The notes below the pieces were generated by a model. It worked only from the letters and a program-made list of their open reading frames with translations. It made no database searches and was not told the origin of the DNA. From assembly GCF_002286815.1 (NCBI RefSeq), contig NZ_MUNM01000017.1, positions 1 through 64,000 on the forward strand: a stretch of DNA of 64,000 nucleotides, given 5' to 3'. This stretch comes from Pseudomonas sp. PICF141. GTDB lineage: Bacteria; Pseudomonadota; Gammaproteobacteria; Pseudomonadales; Pseudomonadaceae. Shown here piece after piece: positions 20,782-29,101 of this stretch; the stretch's first letter is position 1, and each line of letters starts with the position of its first letter. The translations under genes were made by a program, and so were the position numbers.

Positions 20782-21273
20782 ATGCTGCTGACCCACCGTC
20801 CCGTCGATGCTGATGATGTGTTGACTGTTTGCGATTTTCCGCAAAACGCCCAAGAACTGTTTTACATGTTTCCCAAGGCGCACTACCCGCTGACGGAAGA
20901 TCAACTGCGTACATCGATTGCTCTACGTTCCGACTCGACGGTGGTTGAAGGGGACGGTTCGGTTGTTGGCTTTGCGAACTTTTATGCGTTTGAGCGCGAT
21001 GGCGTTTGCGCAATCGGCAATGTGATCGTGTCACCCGGGGCGCGGGGGAAAGGTGTCGCCAAGTTTCTGGTGGAGACGATGGTGAAGCTGGCGTTTGAGC
21101 GTCATCGGGCAAGCGAGGTGCAGATTTCGTGCTTCAACGAGAATACGGCGGGGCTGCTGCTGTATCCGCAGCTTGGATTTGTGCCATTTGGGGTTGAGGA
21201 GCGAGCGTCGCCGGATGGGCGCCGTGTAGCGCTCATACAAATGAGAAAGACCGGGAGCCACGGGCTTCTCTGA
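20782..21273 (+). CDS. GNAT-family N-acetyltransferase
   Basis: This is about 163 residues. The acetyl-CoA-binding signature is visible as NVIVSPGARGKGVAKFLVET (Q/RxxGxG/A loop: ARGKGVA) near residue 85. The following helix and the C-terminal motif NENTAGLLLYPQLGFVPFG complete a standard GNAT fold. The acceptor substrate is unknown. The internal ATG at 20782 was chosen because it begins the family fold (LLTHRPVDADDVLTVCDF); an earlier ATG at 20665 is possible. Confidence 0.8.
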   Translation: MLLTHRPVDADDVLTVCDFPQNAQELFYMFPKAHYPLTEDQLRTSIALRSDSTVVEGDGSVVGFANFYAFERDGVCAIGNVIVSPGARGKGVAKFLVETMVKLAFERHRASEVQISCFNENTAGLLLYPQLGFVPFGVEERASPDGRRVALIQMRKTGSHGLL

Positions 21274-21430
21274 ATGGGTTTTGTGCTGTCTGTTCGGTCC
21301 TCTTCATGAGCATAAGCTTCAAGGTCTGCCACGCTATTGGTCACTGTGGGCGGGCAATGACGCAGAGAGGAAACGAGTGACCGAAGGTATGATGGGCCTT
21401 TTACGTTGACGATCATCCAAGGACCCATCG

Positions 21431-21802
21431 ATGTCTTTAAGCAAACGCGATCAGGCCCATATCGAACGTCGCCTGGTCGCCACCCTGACCGAGGCGTGTG
21501 AAACCGCCAAAGCGGAAATAATCGGGTTCTGTTGGCTGACCCATGAAGTCGATTACGCGGTCTTTCCTTCCAGCCTGCAGGTGATCTGGGTCTTCGATAC
21601 ACAGGCCAACAAGGATCAAGCGCTGGCGAGCGGGCAGGGTGCGCGCATGGTCGAACTGACGGCCGTGGCGTTAAGTGAAGCGGATGTTCTCGTCAGTCCG
21701 GTAGCGGCCCACGTGCAGTTCGATTCTGAAGAACAATGTCAGCGCACCCATGCCGGCAACTGGCAGCAGCGCCTGGCACACAAGCGTTCGACGCGGGGTT
21801 GA
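21431..21802 (+). CDS. conserved hypothetical protein (pseudomonad type)
   Basis: This 123-residue soluble protein begins MSLSKRDQAHIERRLVATLT. No motif, signal peptide or membrane segment was recognised. The middle (GFCWLTHEVDYAVFPSSLQV, then IWVFDT) suggests an alpha/beta fold. It is three bases before the DUF1289 gene and very probably cotranscribed with it. I recall similar pairs in other pseudomonads but cannot assign a role. Confidence 0.65.
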   Translation: MSLSKRDQAHIERRLVATLTEACETAKAEIIGFCWLTHEVDYAVFPSSLQVIWVFDTQANKDQALASGQGARMVELTAVALSEADVLVSPVAAHVQFDSEEQCQRTHAGNWQQRLAHKRSTRG

Positions 21803-21805
21803 AAC

Positions 21806-21988
21806 GTGGCCAAGGATATCGAAAACCCGTGTGTGTCCGTTTGCCAGCTGAGCGGTGAACTGTGTGTCAGTTGTGGCCGCACCAAAGACGACATCAGAAA
21901 ATGGAAACGCATGAAGCGTCCGGAAAAAATGGCGGCGGTGCAGCGCGCGAATGTGCGGTTAAAGGGGCTTCAGAAAAGGAAGGGCTGA
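21806..21988 (+). CDS. DUF1289-family small protein
   Basis: This 60-residue protein starts at GTG, three bases after the preceding stop. The motif NPCVSVCQLSGELCVSCGRT, with four Cys (CxxxC and CxxC), followed by a basic W-x-R/K helix (IRKWKRMKRPEK), is the DUF1289 signature, a small metal-binding or Fe-S-like fold of unknown role. Coupling with the upstream gene is likely. It is followed by a long palindromic repeat. Confidence 0.82.
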   Translation: MAKDIENPCVSVCQLSGELCVSCGRTKDDIRKWKRMKRPEKMAAVQRANVRLKGLQKRKG

Positions 21989-22015
21989 GGTTTATACCAG
22001 GCCGCAATGCGATCC

Positions 22016-22146
22016 GTAGCAGCTGGCGCAGCCTGCGTTCGGCTGCGTAGCAGTCGTAAAATCAGAGAGTGCGCCACGTCTGGTAGAACGCGTTAACAGG
22101 ACTCACGACTGCTGCGCCGCCGAACGCAGCCTCAGGCAGCTGCTAC
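22016..22146. repeat. long palindromic repeat, copy 1
   Basis: The arms of about 42 bases (GTAGCAGCTGGCGCAGCCTG outward, and the matching arm ending CAGCTGCTAC) surround a unique centre. The core GCCTGCGTTCGGCTGC with GCAGTCGT is shared with copies at 28317, 45203 and 49067. It lies between convergent genes. Confidence 0.85.
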
Positions 22147-22159
22147 AAAAGCGTGTCGC

Positions 22160-23056
22160 TTAACCGGGCTGCGCACAAACTTTGCGCACACATTCACGCA
22201 GCCACCGATGCGCTGAGTCGGCATCCATGCGTGGGTGCCAGAGCATCGAAAGGGTGATCGGCGGCAGGTTAAGCGGAAGATCAAAACTGTGCAGGCCGGC
22301 ACGCAGGTTTGCGGTGTGTTGTGCAGGCACGGTGGCGATCAGGTCCGAGGCGCGAGCCAGCGCCAGCGCGGCGGAGAAACCGCTGACGAGGGTGACGATT
22401 TCCCGCCCCAGCCCCAGCGCTTCAAGGGCTTCATCCATCGGCCCCTTATCGAGCCCGCGTCGCGAGACCAGGATGTGCCTGCCAGCGGCATAACGGGAGG
22501 CGGTGACTTCGCCTTTGCTCAGCGGATGCCCCGTGCGCACGACGCCGATGAAGCGATCTTCGAACAACGCACGGGTACGCACTTCCGGGCTCGTCGTGCC
22601 GCCGACCACACCGGTTTCCAGGTCGACGGAACCGTCGCGGAGGGCGGCGCTGTCCTTGTTCAGCTTTTGCACGAAGTGCAAGCGCACGCCAGGTGCTTGT
22701 TCACTGACACGGGCAATCAGCGCCGGACCGAAGTTTTCGACGAAACCGTCGCTGGTGCGAAGCGTGAATACACGGCTCAATTGCTTGAGGTCGAGCTGTT
22801 CGGCGGGGCGTAAAACAGCTTCGGCGTCTTGCACCAGTCGACTGACCTGTTCGCGCAATTCGAGCGCCCGAGGCGTTGGCACCAGCCCGCGTCCGGCCCG
22901 GACCAGCAGCGGGTCGCCCGTCGTTTCGCGCAATCGCGCCAGTGCCCGGCTCATGGCCGACGGGCTCAGGCGCAGTCGTTGCGCGGCGCGTGCGACGCTG
23001 CCTTCGGCGAGCAGCGCATCCAGGGTAATCAGCAAATTCAGGTCGGGAGTCGTCAT
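22160..23056 (-). CDS. LysR-family transcriptional regulator (NodD/NahR-like branch)
   Basis: This 298-residue regulator has an N-terminal winged helix beginning TTPDLNLLITLDALLAEGSV and the recognition helix SPSAMSRALARLRETTGDPL, a layout typical of the NodD/NahR/LinR branch. An effector domain starts near residue 90. The start at 23056 matches the family; a longer frame to 23140 is not supported. It is divergent from the MFS gene 130 bases away and probably controls it (inference). Confidence 0.88.
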   Translation of the reverse strand: MTTPDLNLLITLDALLAEGSVARAAQRLRLSPSAMSRALARLRETTGDPLLVRAGRGLVPTPRALELREQVSRLVQDAEAVLRPAEQLDLKQLSRVFTLRTSDGFVENFGPALIARVSEQAPGVRLHFVQKLNKDSAALRDGSVDLETGVVGGTTSPEVRTRALFEDRFIGVVRTGHPLSKGEVTASRYAAGRHILVSRRGLDKGPMDEALEALGLGREIVTLVSGFSAALALARASDLIATVPAQHTANLRAGLHSFDLPLNLPPITLSMLWHPRMDADSAHRWLRECVRKVCAQPG

Positions 23057-23185
23057 GCCCGCAACGTTAGCACGACGTGGAGATGACATGGCGTCAAACG
23101 CAACTATTAAGTGCAAGTGGTGCGTCTTCCGCCCTATCACGCTCGGGAATACGCTGCTGATCTACCTTTCAGATGTGGCCAAACC

Positions 23186-24607
23186 ATGAAACTCATCACC
23201 CAATCGGGCTCGGTTCGCTGGGCGCTCGCCAGCCTTTCGCTGTCGATGTTGATGCCTTCGCTCGACACCAGCATTGCCAACGCGGGATTGCCGACACTGG
23301 CCGAGGCGTTCGAGGCTTCCTTTGCGCAAGTGCAGTGGATCGTTCTGGCGTATCTGTTGGCGATCACCACGCTGATTGTCAGCGTCGGACGAATCGGTGA
23401 CCTGGTCGGCCGTCGACGTTTGCTACTGGCGGGCATCGGTATTTTTACCTTGTCGTCCCTGGCGTGTGGGGTCGCGCCGTCGCTTGGGTGGCTGGTCGGC
23501 GCCCGGGCGGTGCAGGGGGGCGGGGCGGCGATCATGCTGGCGCTGACCGTGGCATTTGTGGGTGAGACGGTGCCGAAAGCACAGACCGGCAGCGTTATGG
23601 GATTGCTTGGCACGATGTCGGCGGTCGGCACCACGCTGGGGCCGTCGCTTGGTGGGATGCTGATCGCAGGCGCAGGTTGGCAGGCGATTTTTCTGCTCAA
23701 CATACCGCTGGGTGTTCTGAATATCTGGCTCGCGTATCGCTATTTGCCGACGGATGAGCCGCAGACGAAAACGCGGCGGGCAGGATTCGACAAGGCTGGC
23801 ACGTTGCTGCTGGGGTTGACGCTAGCGGCGTATGCGCTCGCCATGACAATCGGGCACGGTGATTTTGGGCCGCTCAATATCGCGCTGCTGCTGACGGCTG
23901 TTGTCGGCGCCGGGATTTTCATATTCGTTGAGGCCAGGGTTGCCTCGCCATTGATCAAATTGGCGCTGTTCCGCGAGCCAGGATTGAGCGCGAGCCTGGC
24001 CATGAACACGCTGGTTTCGACGGTGATGATGGCGACGTTGGTGGTCGGGCCGTTTTATCTTACGGGGGCGCTTGGGCTCGGCACGGCACTTGTCGGTTTC
24101 GCCTTGTCGGCAGGGCCGTTGGTGGCGGCGCTGACCGGTATACCGGCCGGTCGCCTGGTGGATCGTTTTGGCACTCGGCGCATGACCGTCGCCGGGCTTG
24201 TCGCAATGGCACTCGGCACGGGTGCTTTATCGACGATGCCGGCGGATTTCGGCATCCTCGGTTATCTCGCGCCTATCGCGGTGATCACGGCCAGTTATGC
24301 GTTATTTCAGGCGGCCAACAACACCGCGATCATGGCCGACGTCCGACCGGATCAGCGCGGCGTAATTTCCGGCCTGCTCAGCCTGTCGCGCAATCTCGGG
24401 CTGATCACCGGCGCCTCGGTCATGGGCGCGGTGTTTGCCTTTGCCTCGGCGACGGCAGACATCACCACGGCATCTCCCGTCGCCATCGCCAGTGGTATGC
24501 AGGTAACGTTTGCCGTCGCCATGCTATTGATCGTCCTGGCCCTCGCTGTCGCTTTGACGCTGCGAGTTTCACACTGCTGCACTGCATGCAGTAATGAACT
24601 GCAGTGA
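23186..24607 (+). CDS. DHA2-type MFS exporter
   Basis: This 473-residue membrane protein has about 14 hydrophobic segments. Landmarks are SMLMPSLDTSIANAGLPTL in helix 1, the loop motif GRIGDLVGRRRLLLAGI, and the antiporter motif C-like TTLGPSLGGMLIAGAGWQAI. These place it with drug or metabolite exporters of the EmrB/QacA group. There is no adjacent membrane fusion protein, so export is probably only across the inner membrane. The ATG at 23186 was chosen because the first helix starts soon after it; an earlier ATG at 23111 would add 25 unlikely residues. Confidence 0.85.
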   Translation: MKLITQSGSVRWALASLSLSMLMPSLDTSIANAGLPTLAEAFEASFAQVQWIVLAYLLAITTLIVSVGRIGDLVGRRRLLLAGIGIFTLSSLACGVAPSLGWLVGARAVQGGGAAIMLALTVAFVGETVPKAQTGSVMGLLGTMSAVGTTLGPSLGGMLIAGAGWQAIFLLNIPLGVLNIWLAYRYLPTDEPQTKTRRAGFDKAGTLLLGLTLAAYALAMTIGHGDFGPLNIALLLTAVVGAGIFIFVEARVASPLIKLALFREPGLSASLAMNTLVSTVMMATLVVGPFYLTGALGLGTALVGFALSAGPLVAALTGIPAGRLVDRFGTRRMTVAGLVAMALGTGALSTMPADFGILGYLAPIAVITASYALFQAANNTAIMADVRPDQRGVISGLLSLSRNLGLITGASVMGAVFAFASATADITTASPVAIASGMQVTFAVAMLLIVLALAVALTLRVSHCCTACSNELQ

Positions 24608-24691
24608 GGCTGTATTGTTCGCATGAAATCGAATGCCGATACTTCCCCCACACAGCGCAGATGGGCTGCGCTGAAGTGAAGGAGTCAGGCA

Positions 24692-25666
24692 ATGGTTTCT
24701 GTCGTTCGTATCGCACACACCGGCGCACCTGAGGTGATGACCATCGAGCAGGTGACGGCGCGTGAGCCGGGGCCGGGTGAAGTCTGGCTGGAGCAGGAGG
24801 CGATTGGCGTCAACTTCCTTGATGTGAGTCAGCGCAAGGGCGCCGTACCGCTGCCATTACCGTCGGGTCTGGGCCTTGAAGGGGCGGGCCGGGTTGCCGC
24901 CATCGGCGCGGGGGTGAACAACGTCAAGGTGGGTGATCGGGTGGCGTACGCAACCGGGCCTGTTGGCGCCTACGCCAGTGCGCGGCTGTTTCCGGCCGAG
25001 CGGCTGGTGCCGATTCCAGACGCATTGACGGCTGAAGAGGCCGCCGCAGTGTTGTTCAAAGGCATTACCGCGCAATACCTGCTGAAGACGACGTATCCGG
25101 TCGGCCCCGGCACCACCTTGGTTCTGTATGGCGTAGCGGGCGGCCTCGGGCAAATCATGGCGACATGGGCTAAACACCTGGGGGCTTTTGTCATCGGCAT
25201 TGTGTCTCGGACCGAGAGTGTCGAGACAGCCAAGGCGCTGGGTTGCGATGCGGTGCTGGTGTTCAATGCCCAGACACTGGCCACGGATGTGGCGCAGATC
25301 ACCCACGGCAAGAAAGCCGATGTGGTCTACGATCCCATCGGGCGGGTGTCGTTCGAAGCGTCGCTCGACTGCTTGCGACCGCGCGGGTTGATGGTGTCTT
25401 TCGGGGCATCCTCCGGAGCGCCGACGGCGGTCGAAGTGGCCACGCTCAATGCCAAAGGCTCGCTGTTCCTGACCCGTCCTTCACTCGCCGCGCACACCAC
25501 GGACATCGCCGAATACCGGCAACGGGCCGATGATGTACTGGCCGCGGTCGAGGCGGGCATAATCAAGCCCGGCATTTGGGGCCGCTATGCATTGGCCGAC
25601 GTGGCCAAGGCCCATGCCGATCTGGAAGGCGGCCAATCTCGCGGAGCGATCGTCCTCAAGCCGTGA
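24692..25666 (+). CDS. quinone oxidoreductase-like zinc-independent MDR protein
   Basis: This 324-residue medium-chain dehydrogenase/reductase has a GroES-like N-terminus (EAIGVNFLDVSQRKGAVPLP) and a Rossmann half with the NADPH loop VLYGVAGGLGQIMATWAKHL. The zinc ligands of alcohol dehydrogenases are absent, as in quinone oxidoreductase (Qor). It should reduce quinones or activated alkenes with NADPH. AAGGAG precedes the ATG. A LysR gene follows 29 bases downstream in the same direction. Confidence 0.88.
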   Translation: MVSVVRIAHTGAPEVMTIEQVTAREPGPGEVWLEQEAIGVNFLDVSQRKGAVPLPLPSGLGLEGAGRVAAIGAGVNNVKVGDRVAYATGPVGAYASARLFPAERLVPIPDALTAEEAAAVLFKGITAQYLLKTTYPVGPGTTLVLYGVAGGLGQIMATWAKHLGAFVIGIVSRTESVETAKALGCDAVLVFNAQTLATDVAQITHGKKADVVYDPIGRVSFEASLDCLRPRGLMVSFGASSGAPTAVEVATLNAKGSLFLTRPSLAAHTTDIAEYRQRADDVLAAVEAGIIKPGIWGRYALADVAKAHADLEGGQSRGAIVLKP

Positions 25667-25695
25667 TTGTTTTTACCTGAACAAAAGAGTGTTTT

Positions 25696-26649
25696 GTGAA
25701 CCCACTGGACAGCCGCCACATCGATGAAATTGCAGCGCTTCTTGCGGTCGCCTCGGCGCATTCGTTCGTGGCTGCCGGACGGTTGCTGCAACGCCATCCG
25801 ACGGTGATTTCAAAGCGCCTGGCGGCCATGGAAAAGCGCTTGGGCGTGCGGCTGATGGAGCGCACGACGCGTCAAGTGCGGTTGACCGATGCCGGCAACC
25901 GTCTCGTCGAACGTCTGCGCTCCGCCACGGGATTGATCATCGAAGCCGAGCAGGAAGCGTCACTGGGCGCGGCGCAGGTTCGTGGCGTCTTGCGCCTGGC
26001 TTTTCCTGCGGCGATGGGGCGTTTGTGGCTGGCGTCGATGTTGCCGGAATTTCTGGCGGCTCATCCGCTGGTCTCCGTCGAGGTGGATTACAGCGATCGC
26101 GTGGTCGACATCATTGGTGAGGGATTCGATGCGGCGATTCGTATTGGCGAATTGAACGACAACCGCCTGGTCGCTAAGAAGCTCAGCGATCATCGGCGCA
26201 TTCTCTGCGCTTCACCGGGTTACATAGAACAGCACGGCTTACCGACCAGTCCGAAGGAACTCACTGATCATAATTGCCTTGGCTTCACCGGTCTGGCGGC
26301 ATTCCCTGAATGGCGCTTGTCGAAGGGTGATCGGCAGGAGAGGGTCATCACCAGGGGCACCTTGACCTCGAACGACGGCGAGGCGTTGCTCGCCGCGGCC
26401 AAGGCCGGCGTCGGTATTTTGGGCGCCGGCGAGTGGCTGATGAGCCGGGAGATCGCCAGCGGCCAGATGGTTCGCGTTCTGCCGGAGTGGGACCTGGATG
26501 CCCAGGGCGGGATTTATCTGGTGCGAGCGTCAGCGGCGTTCACGCCGGCAACGCTCATGGCATTCAAGGAGTGGCTGGAGGCAAGTTTTGCGCAAGGGCC
26601 GCCTTGGCTTTTCGTAGGCGCCAGGCTTGCCGGCGAAGGCGCTCTTTAG
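25696..26649 (+). CDS. LysR-family transcriptional regulator with repeat-derived C-terminus
   Basis: This 317-residue protein starts at GTG. The N-terminal winged helix (LLAVASAHSFVAAGRLLQRH, then PTVISKRLAAMEKRLG) and an effector domain from about residue 93 are clear. The CRG/LTTR structure is complete by about residue 300. The last ten or so residues (GARLAGEGAL) are encoded by the left arm of a REP palindrome at 26614-26679, so the natural stop seems to have been lost or replaced. The regulated gene may be the upstream quinone oxidoreductase. Confidence 0.87.
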   Translation: MNPLDSRHIDEIAALLAVASAHSFVAAGRLLQRHPTVISKRLAAMEKRLGVRLMERTTRQVRLTDAGNRLVERLRSATGLIIEAEQEASLGAAQVRGVLRLAFPAAMGRLWLASMLPEFLAAHPLVSVEVDYSDRVVDIIGEGFDAAIRIGELNDNRLVAKKLSDHRRILCASPGYIEQHGLPTSPKELTDHNCLGFTGLAAFPEWRLSKGDRQERVITRGTLTSNDGEALLAAAKAGVGILGAGEWLMSREIASGQMVRVLPEWDLDAQGGIYLVRASAAFTPATLMAFKEWLEASFAQGPPWLFVGARLAGEGAL

Positions 26650-26679
26650 GACGCCTTCGTCGGCAAGCCTGGCTCCTAC
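26614..26679. repeat. REP-type inverted repeat overlapping a coding end
   Basis: The arms GTAGGCGCCAGGCTTGCCGG (from 26614) and the complementary arm ending GGCTCCTAC (to 26679) contain the GGCTTGCCGGCGAAGGCG core typical of pseudomonad REPs. The left arm encodes the end of the LysR protein. Confidence 0.85.
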
Positions 26680-26706
26680 ATGGGCGTTTTTATGGGCATG
26701 ACGAAG

Positions 26707-28170
26707 TCACATCAAGGTATTTCGCGGCATCCCCAGCAGGCCGGTCAGGGTGTTGATAATCGCTTGTTGCCGCGCACGGTCTGTCTGGTGCACCGCTTCT
26801 GCAGCGGCCACATCGGCGTCACAGTGAGGGCAGGTCACTTCGTGCGCATGGATGTACTGCAAGCAACCCCGACACAGCGCCAGTTGCGGTGGAATACGTC
26901 CTTCGTCCGGCGATTTCTGGCCCTGGTTTGCCCAGGCCAGTTTGATCACCTGGCCGCTGTCGCTGACGCTGCTGACCGTTTCGCCGGTGTCGATGCGTTC
27001 GGTGATCAGGTCAAAACGTCCGACGGCGAAGGAGGTCTTCGCCGCGTCTTCGAGTTTGACGATGCGCTCGCGCAGCCCGCGTTTTTGCAGGTCCAGCGCG
27101 CGGTAATGGCAGTAGGGGTTGTTGCCGGGTTTGCCGAGCAGGGAATGCGACGTCCAGGTGCAGCCGCCACGGCAGACGTCGTTGTAGTAACAGCTTCGGC
27201 AGTAACCCCACAGGTCTTCGACGCCGCGCAAGCGGCCAAAGTGCATGCCTTCGCTGTAGTGCCAGATATCGTGCAGGCTCATGTTGCGCACGTTGCCGCC
27301 GGAAAATCCCACGGTTGCCAATGACGGACATCCCTTTACCGTGCCGTCGGCTTCCAGCGCCAGCACAGTCTGGCCAGCGGCGCAGCCGCTCCAGTGCACG
27401 CGCTCGTCGCCGAAACCACGCCACATGTGTTCGTAAGGGCCGTAGTAACCAATGTTGTTGCCCACGTTCATCAGCAGGCCGCGGTCGACCCCTTCGCGAT
27501 ACAGACGCGCCAGCAACGGCATCACTTCCAGCAGTTGATAAGGCTGCAACAACAGCTCCGGGTGATCGACGGCATTGCCCATCGCGACCGTCAGCTGGAT
27601 CTGCCAGTGAGTGGCGCCCAGGCCGATGATCAGGTCCATCAACTCGGGCAAGTCGGGCAACGTGGCTGCGCCGATTTGCGTGTTGACGCTCACCGCAAGG
27701 CCGGACTGTTTGGCCCGTCGCAGGGTATCAACCGCCTTGTCGAATGAACCCGGCACATTGCGCACCGCGTCATGCAGCGGGGCCAATCCATCCAGTGAAA
27801 CACCGACGCCATTGAGCCCGGCATCTACCGCTGCCTGCATTTTCGCGGGCGTCAGGTTGCGTCCGCCGGTTTGTATGGCGCAGTACATGCCGTGATCGTG
27901 GATGGCCTGGATCAGTTGCGTCCAGTCCTTGCGCAAATAAGCTTCACCACCGATCAGGGTGATCTCGCGGGTGCCGAGGGCGGCCAGGGAATCGATGACG
28001 TCCAGGCATTCCCGGGTGTTCAATTCATCGGGGCGTCTGTGGCCGGCGCGTGAGCCGCAATGCAGGCATTTGAGGTCGCAGGCCAGGGTGATCTCCCAGA
28101 CCACATGCACCGGCACGTAGCGTTTGAGGTCGGTTTCACTGAGGTAGCGGGCAGGTCGAGTGTCTGACAT
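26707..28170 (-). CDS. radical SAM/SPASM maturase of the GDL-motif peptide system
   Basis: This 487-residue enzyme has the radical SAM cluster CxxxCxxC at Cys31, Cys35 and Cys38 (ITLACDLKCLHCGS) and the GGE motif at 74-76. A SPASM region follows with Cys263, Cys281, Cys324, Cys327, Cys333, Cys337 and Cys354, able to hold auxiliary Fe-S clusters. A further zinc-ribbon-like pair ends the protein (Cys433, Cys436, Cys447, Cys450). SPASM enzymes typically modify peptide side chains. The GDL-module genes lie upstream on the same strand, separated by a palindromic repeat, and are the likely substrates. Start at 28170 with AAGGA upstream; an upstream in-frame start at 28203 is less likely. Product chemistry is unknown. 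Confidence 0.85.
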   Translation of the reverse strand: MSDTRPARYLSETDLKRYVPVHVVWEITLACDLKCLHCGSRAGHRRPDELNTRECLDVIDSLAALGTREITLIGGEAYLRKDWTQLIQAIHDHGMYCAIQTGGRNLTPAKMQAAVDAGLNGVGVSLDGLAPLHDAVRNVPGSFDKAVDTLRRAKQSGLAVSVNTQIGAATLPDLPELMDLIIGLGATHWQIQLTVAMGNAVDHPELLLQPYQLLEVMPLLARLYREGVDRGLLMNVGNNIGYYGPYEHMWRGFGDERVHWSGCAAGQTVLALEADGTVKGCPSLATVGFSGGNVRNMSLHDIWHYSEGMHFGRLRGVEDLWGYCRSCYYNDVCRGGCTWTSHSLLGKPGNNPYCHYRALDLQKRGLRERIVKLEDAAKTSFAVGRFDLITERIDTGETVSSVSDSGQVIKLAWANQGQKSPDEGRIPPQLALCRGCLQYIHAHEVTCPHCDADVAAAEAVHQTDRARQQAIINTLTGLLGMPRNTLM

Positions 28171-28316
28171 GGAAAATCCTTGCGCACAACGCGTGCGCGG
28201 CACGAATCCATCGAAGTGTTCGCGCCTTCCTTGGGTCAGTGGCGCGACCGGATTTACCTTTTATTGTTGAGCCCGAGCATTGGCCAATCCCCGTCAGATA
28301 AGCCGTAATGCAATCT

Positions 28317-28454
28317 GTAGCAGCTGCCGAAGGCTGCGTTCGGCGGCGAAGCAGTCGTGAATTCAGGCACTGCGGTCTATCAGGTAAACCGCATGGGCAG
28401 GTTTTACGACTGCTGCGCAGCCGAACGCAGCCTCGCAGGCTCGGCAGCTGCTAC
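28317..28454. repeat. long palindromic repeat, copy 2
   Basis: Arms GTAGCAGCTGCCGAAGGCTG and the complementary arm ending GGCAGCTGCTAC. The inner 70 bases are almost identical to those of copy 4 at 49067-49200, with two visible differences. It separates the maturase gene from the GDL-module genes. Confidence 0.88.
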
Positions 28455-28465
28455 GGGGGACGTGG

Positions 28466-29047
28466 TTAGCGAGCCTCCAGCCGGGCGATTTCAACGTTCA
28501 ACTGGTCCAGTGCATTGCGCAGCGCACCGCTGTGGGCCAGTTGCTGTTCACCCTGGCTGACCACGGCCTTCAGTTGCGCCAGGTCACCGCTGGCTTGTGC
28601 TTGCTGTACCGCGACGGCGTAGAGCGGCACCGCATGGTGCGGATGCTCTGGGCGCACAATTGCGGGAGCCTGGCTGACCGCTGCGTGTTTCACGTAATGC
28701 CAGTGACCCTGTTCCTGATATTTGTAGTCGACATAACCGCTGGCCCAATCGCCGCCCAGGATGCCCTTCAAACCGAAGGTCTGGGCGATCTGGCTGAGAG
28801 GGCCGCTCGGGCTGCCGGCCAAGGTGAGGATGATGTGATTCTCCGCCGTCGGCGTCAGCTTGGCCTCGGAGTACTCACCCCATACGCGGGCACGGAAGTT
28901 GAGGGTCGGGTAGGTGCTTTGGAAAATACTGGCAATCCCGCTGACCTTTTTCTTTGCGGTATCCACCAGCAGATCCAGGGTTAAAACCGGTGCGCCCAGC
29001 AGGTGATTGCTGACGTTGAGGCGGGTATGAAAAAGTCCGATTGACAT
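28466..29047 (-). CDS. DUF1842-DUF1843-type fusion protein with C-terminal GDL module (first)
   Basis: This 193-residue protein has two parts. Residues 1-125 form a DUF1842-like beta-rich domain with landmarks GLFHTRLNVSNHLLGAP, RVWGEYSEAKL and GGDWASGYVDYKYQ. Residues 141-193 form a 53-residue module beginning PLYAVAVQQAQASGDLAQLK and ending EIARLEAR. The module has exactly 13 residues before and 40 from the GDL motif to the end, the same as in the two other proteins of the locus. There is no Cys anywhere and no signal peptide. GGGAG precedes the ATG. I recall both domains as pseudomonad and burkholderial families of unknown function associated with this maturase type; the role as substrate or carrier is inferred. 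Confidence 0.82.
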   Translation of the reverse strand: MSIGLFHTRLNVSNHLLGAPVLTLDLLVDTAKKKVSGIASIFQSTYPTLNFRARVWGEYSEAKLTPTAENHIILTLAGSPSGPLSQIAQTFGLKGILGGDWASGYVDYKYQEQGHWHYVKHAAVSQAPAIVRPEHPHHAVPLYAVAVQQAQASGDLAQLKAVVSQGEQQLAHSGALRNALDQLNVEIARLEAR

Positions 29048-29101
29048 GGTGCTACTCCCTTATTTGTATTGAAAACAAGTCGGGCATCTTTCGTGGTCGA
29101 G

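Noticed and set aside
24653..24673. Hairpin CAGCGCAG/CTGCGCTG before the quinone oxidoreductase gene
   Set aside because: No T-run follows and it lies just upstream of the ribosome site. It could be a chance palindrome; not listed as terminator or operator.
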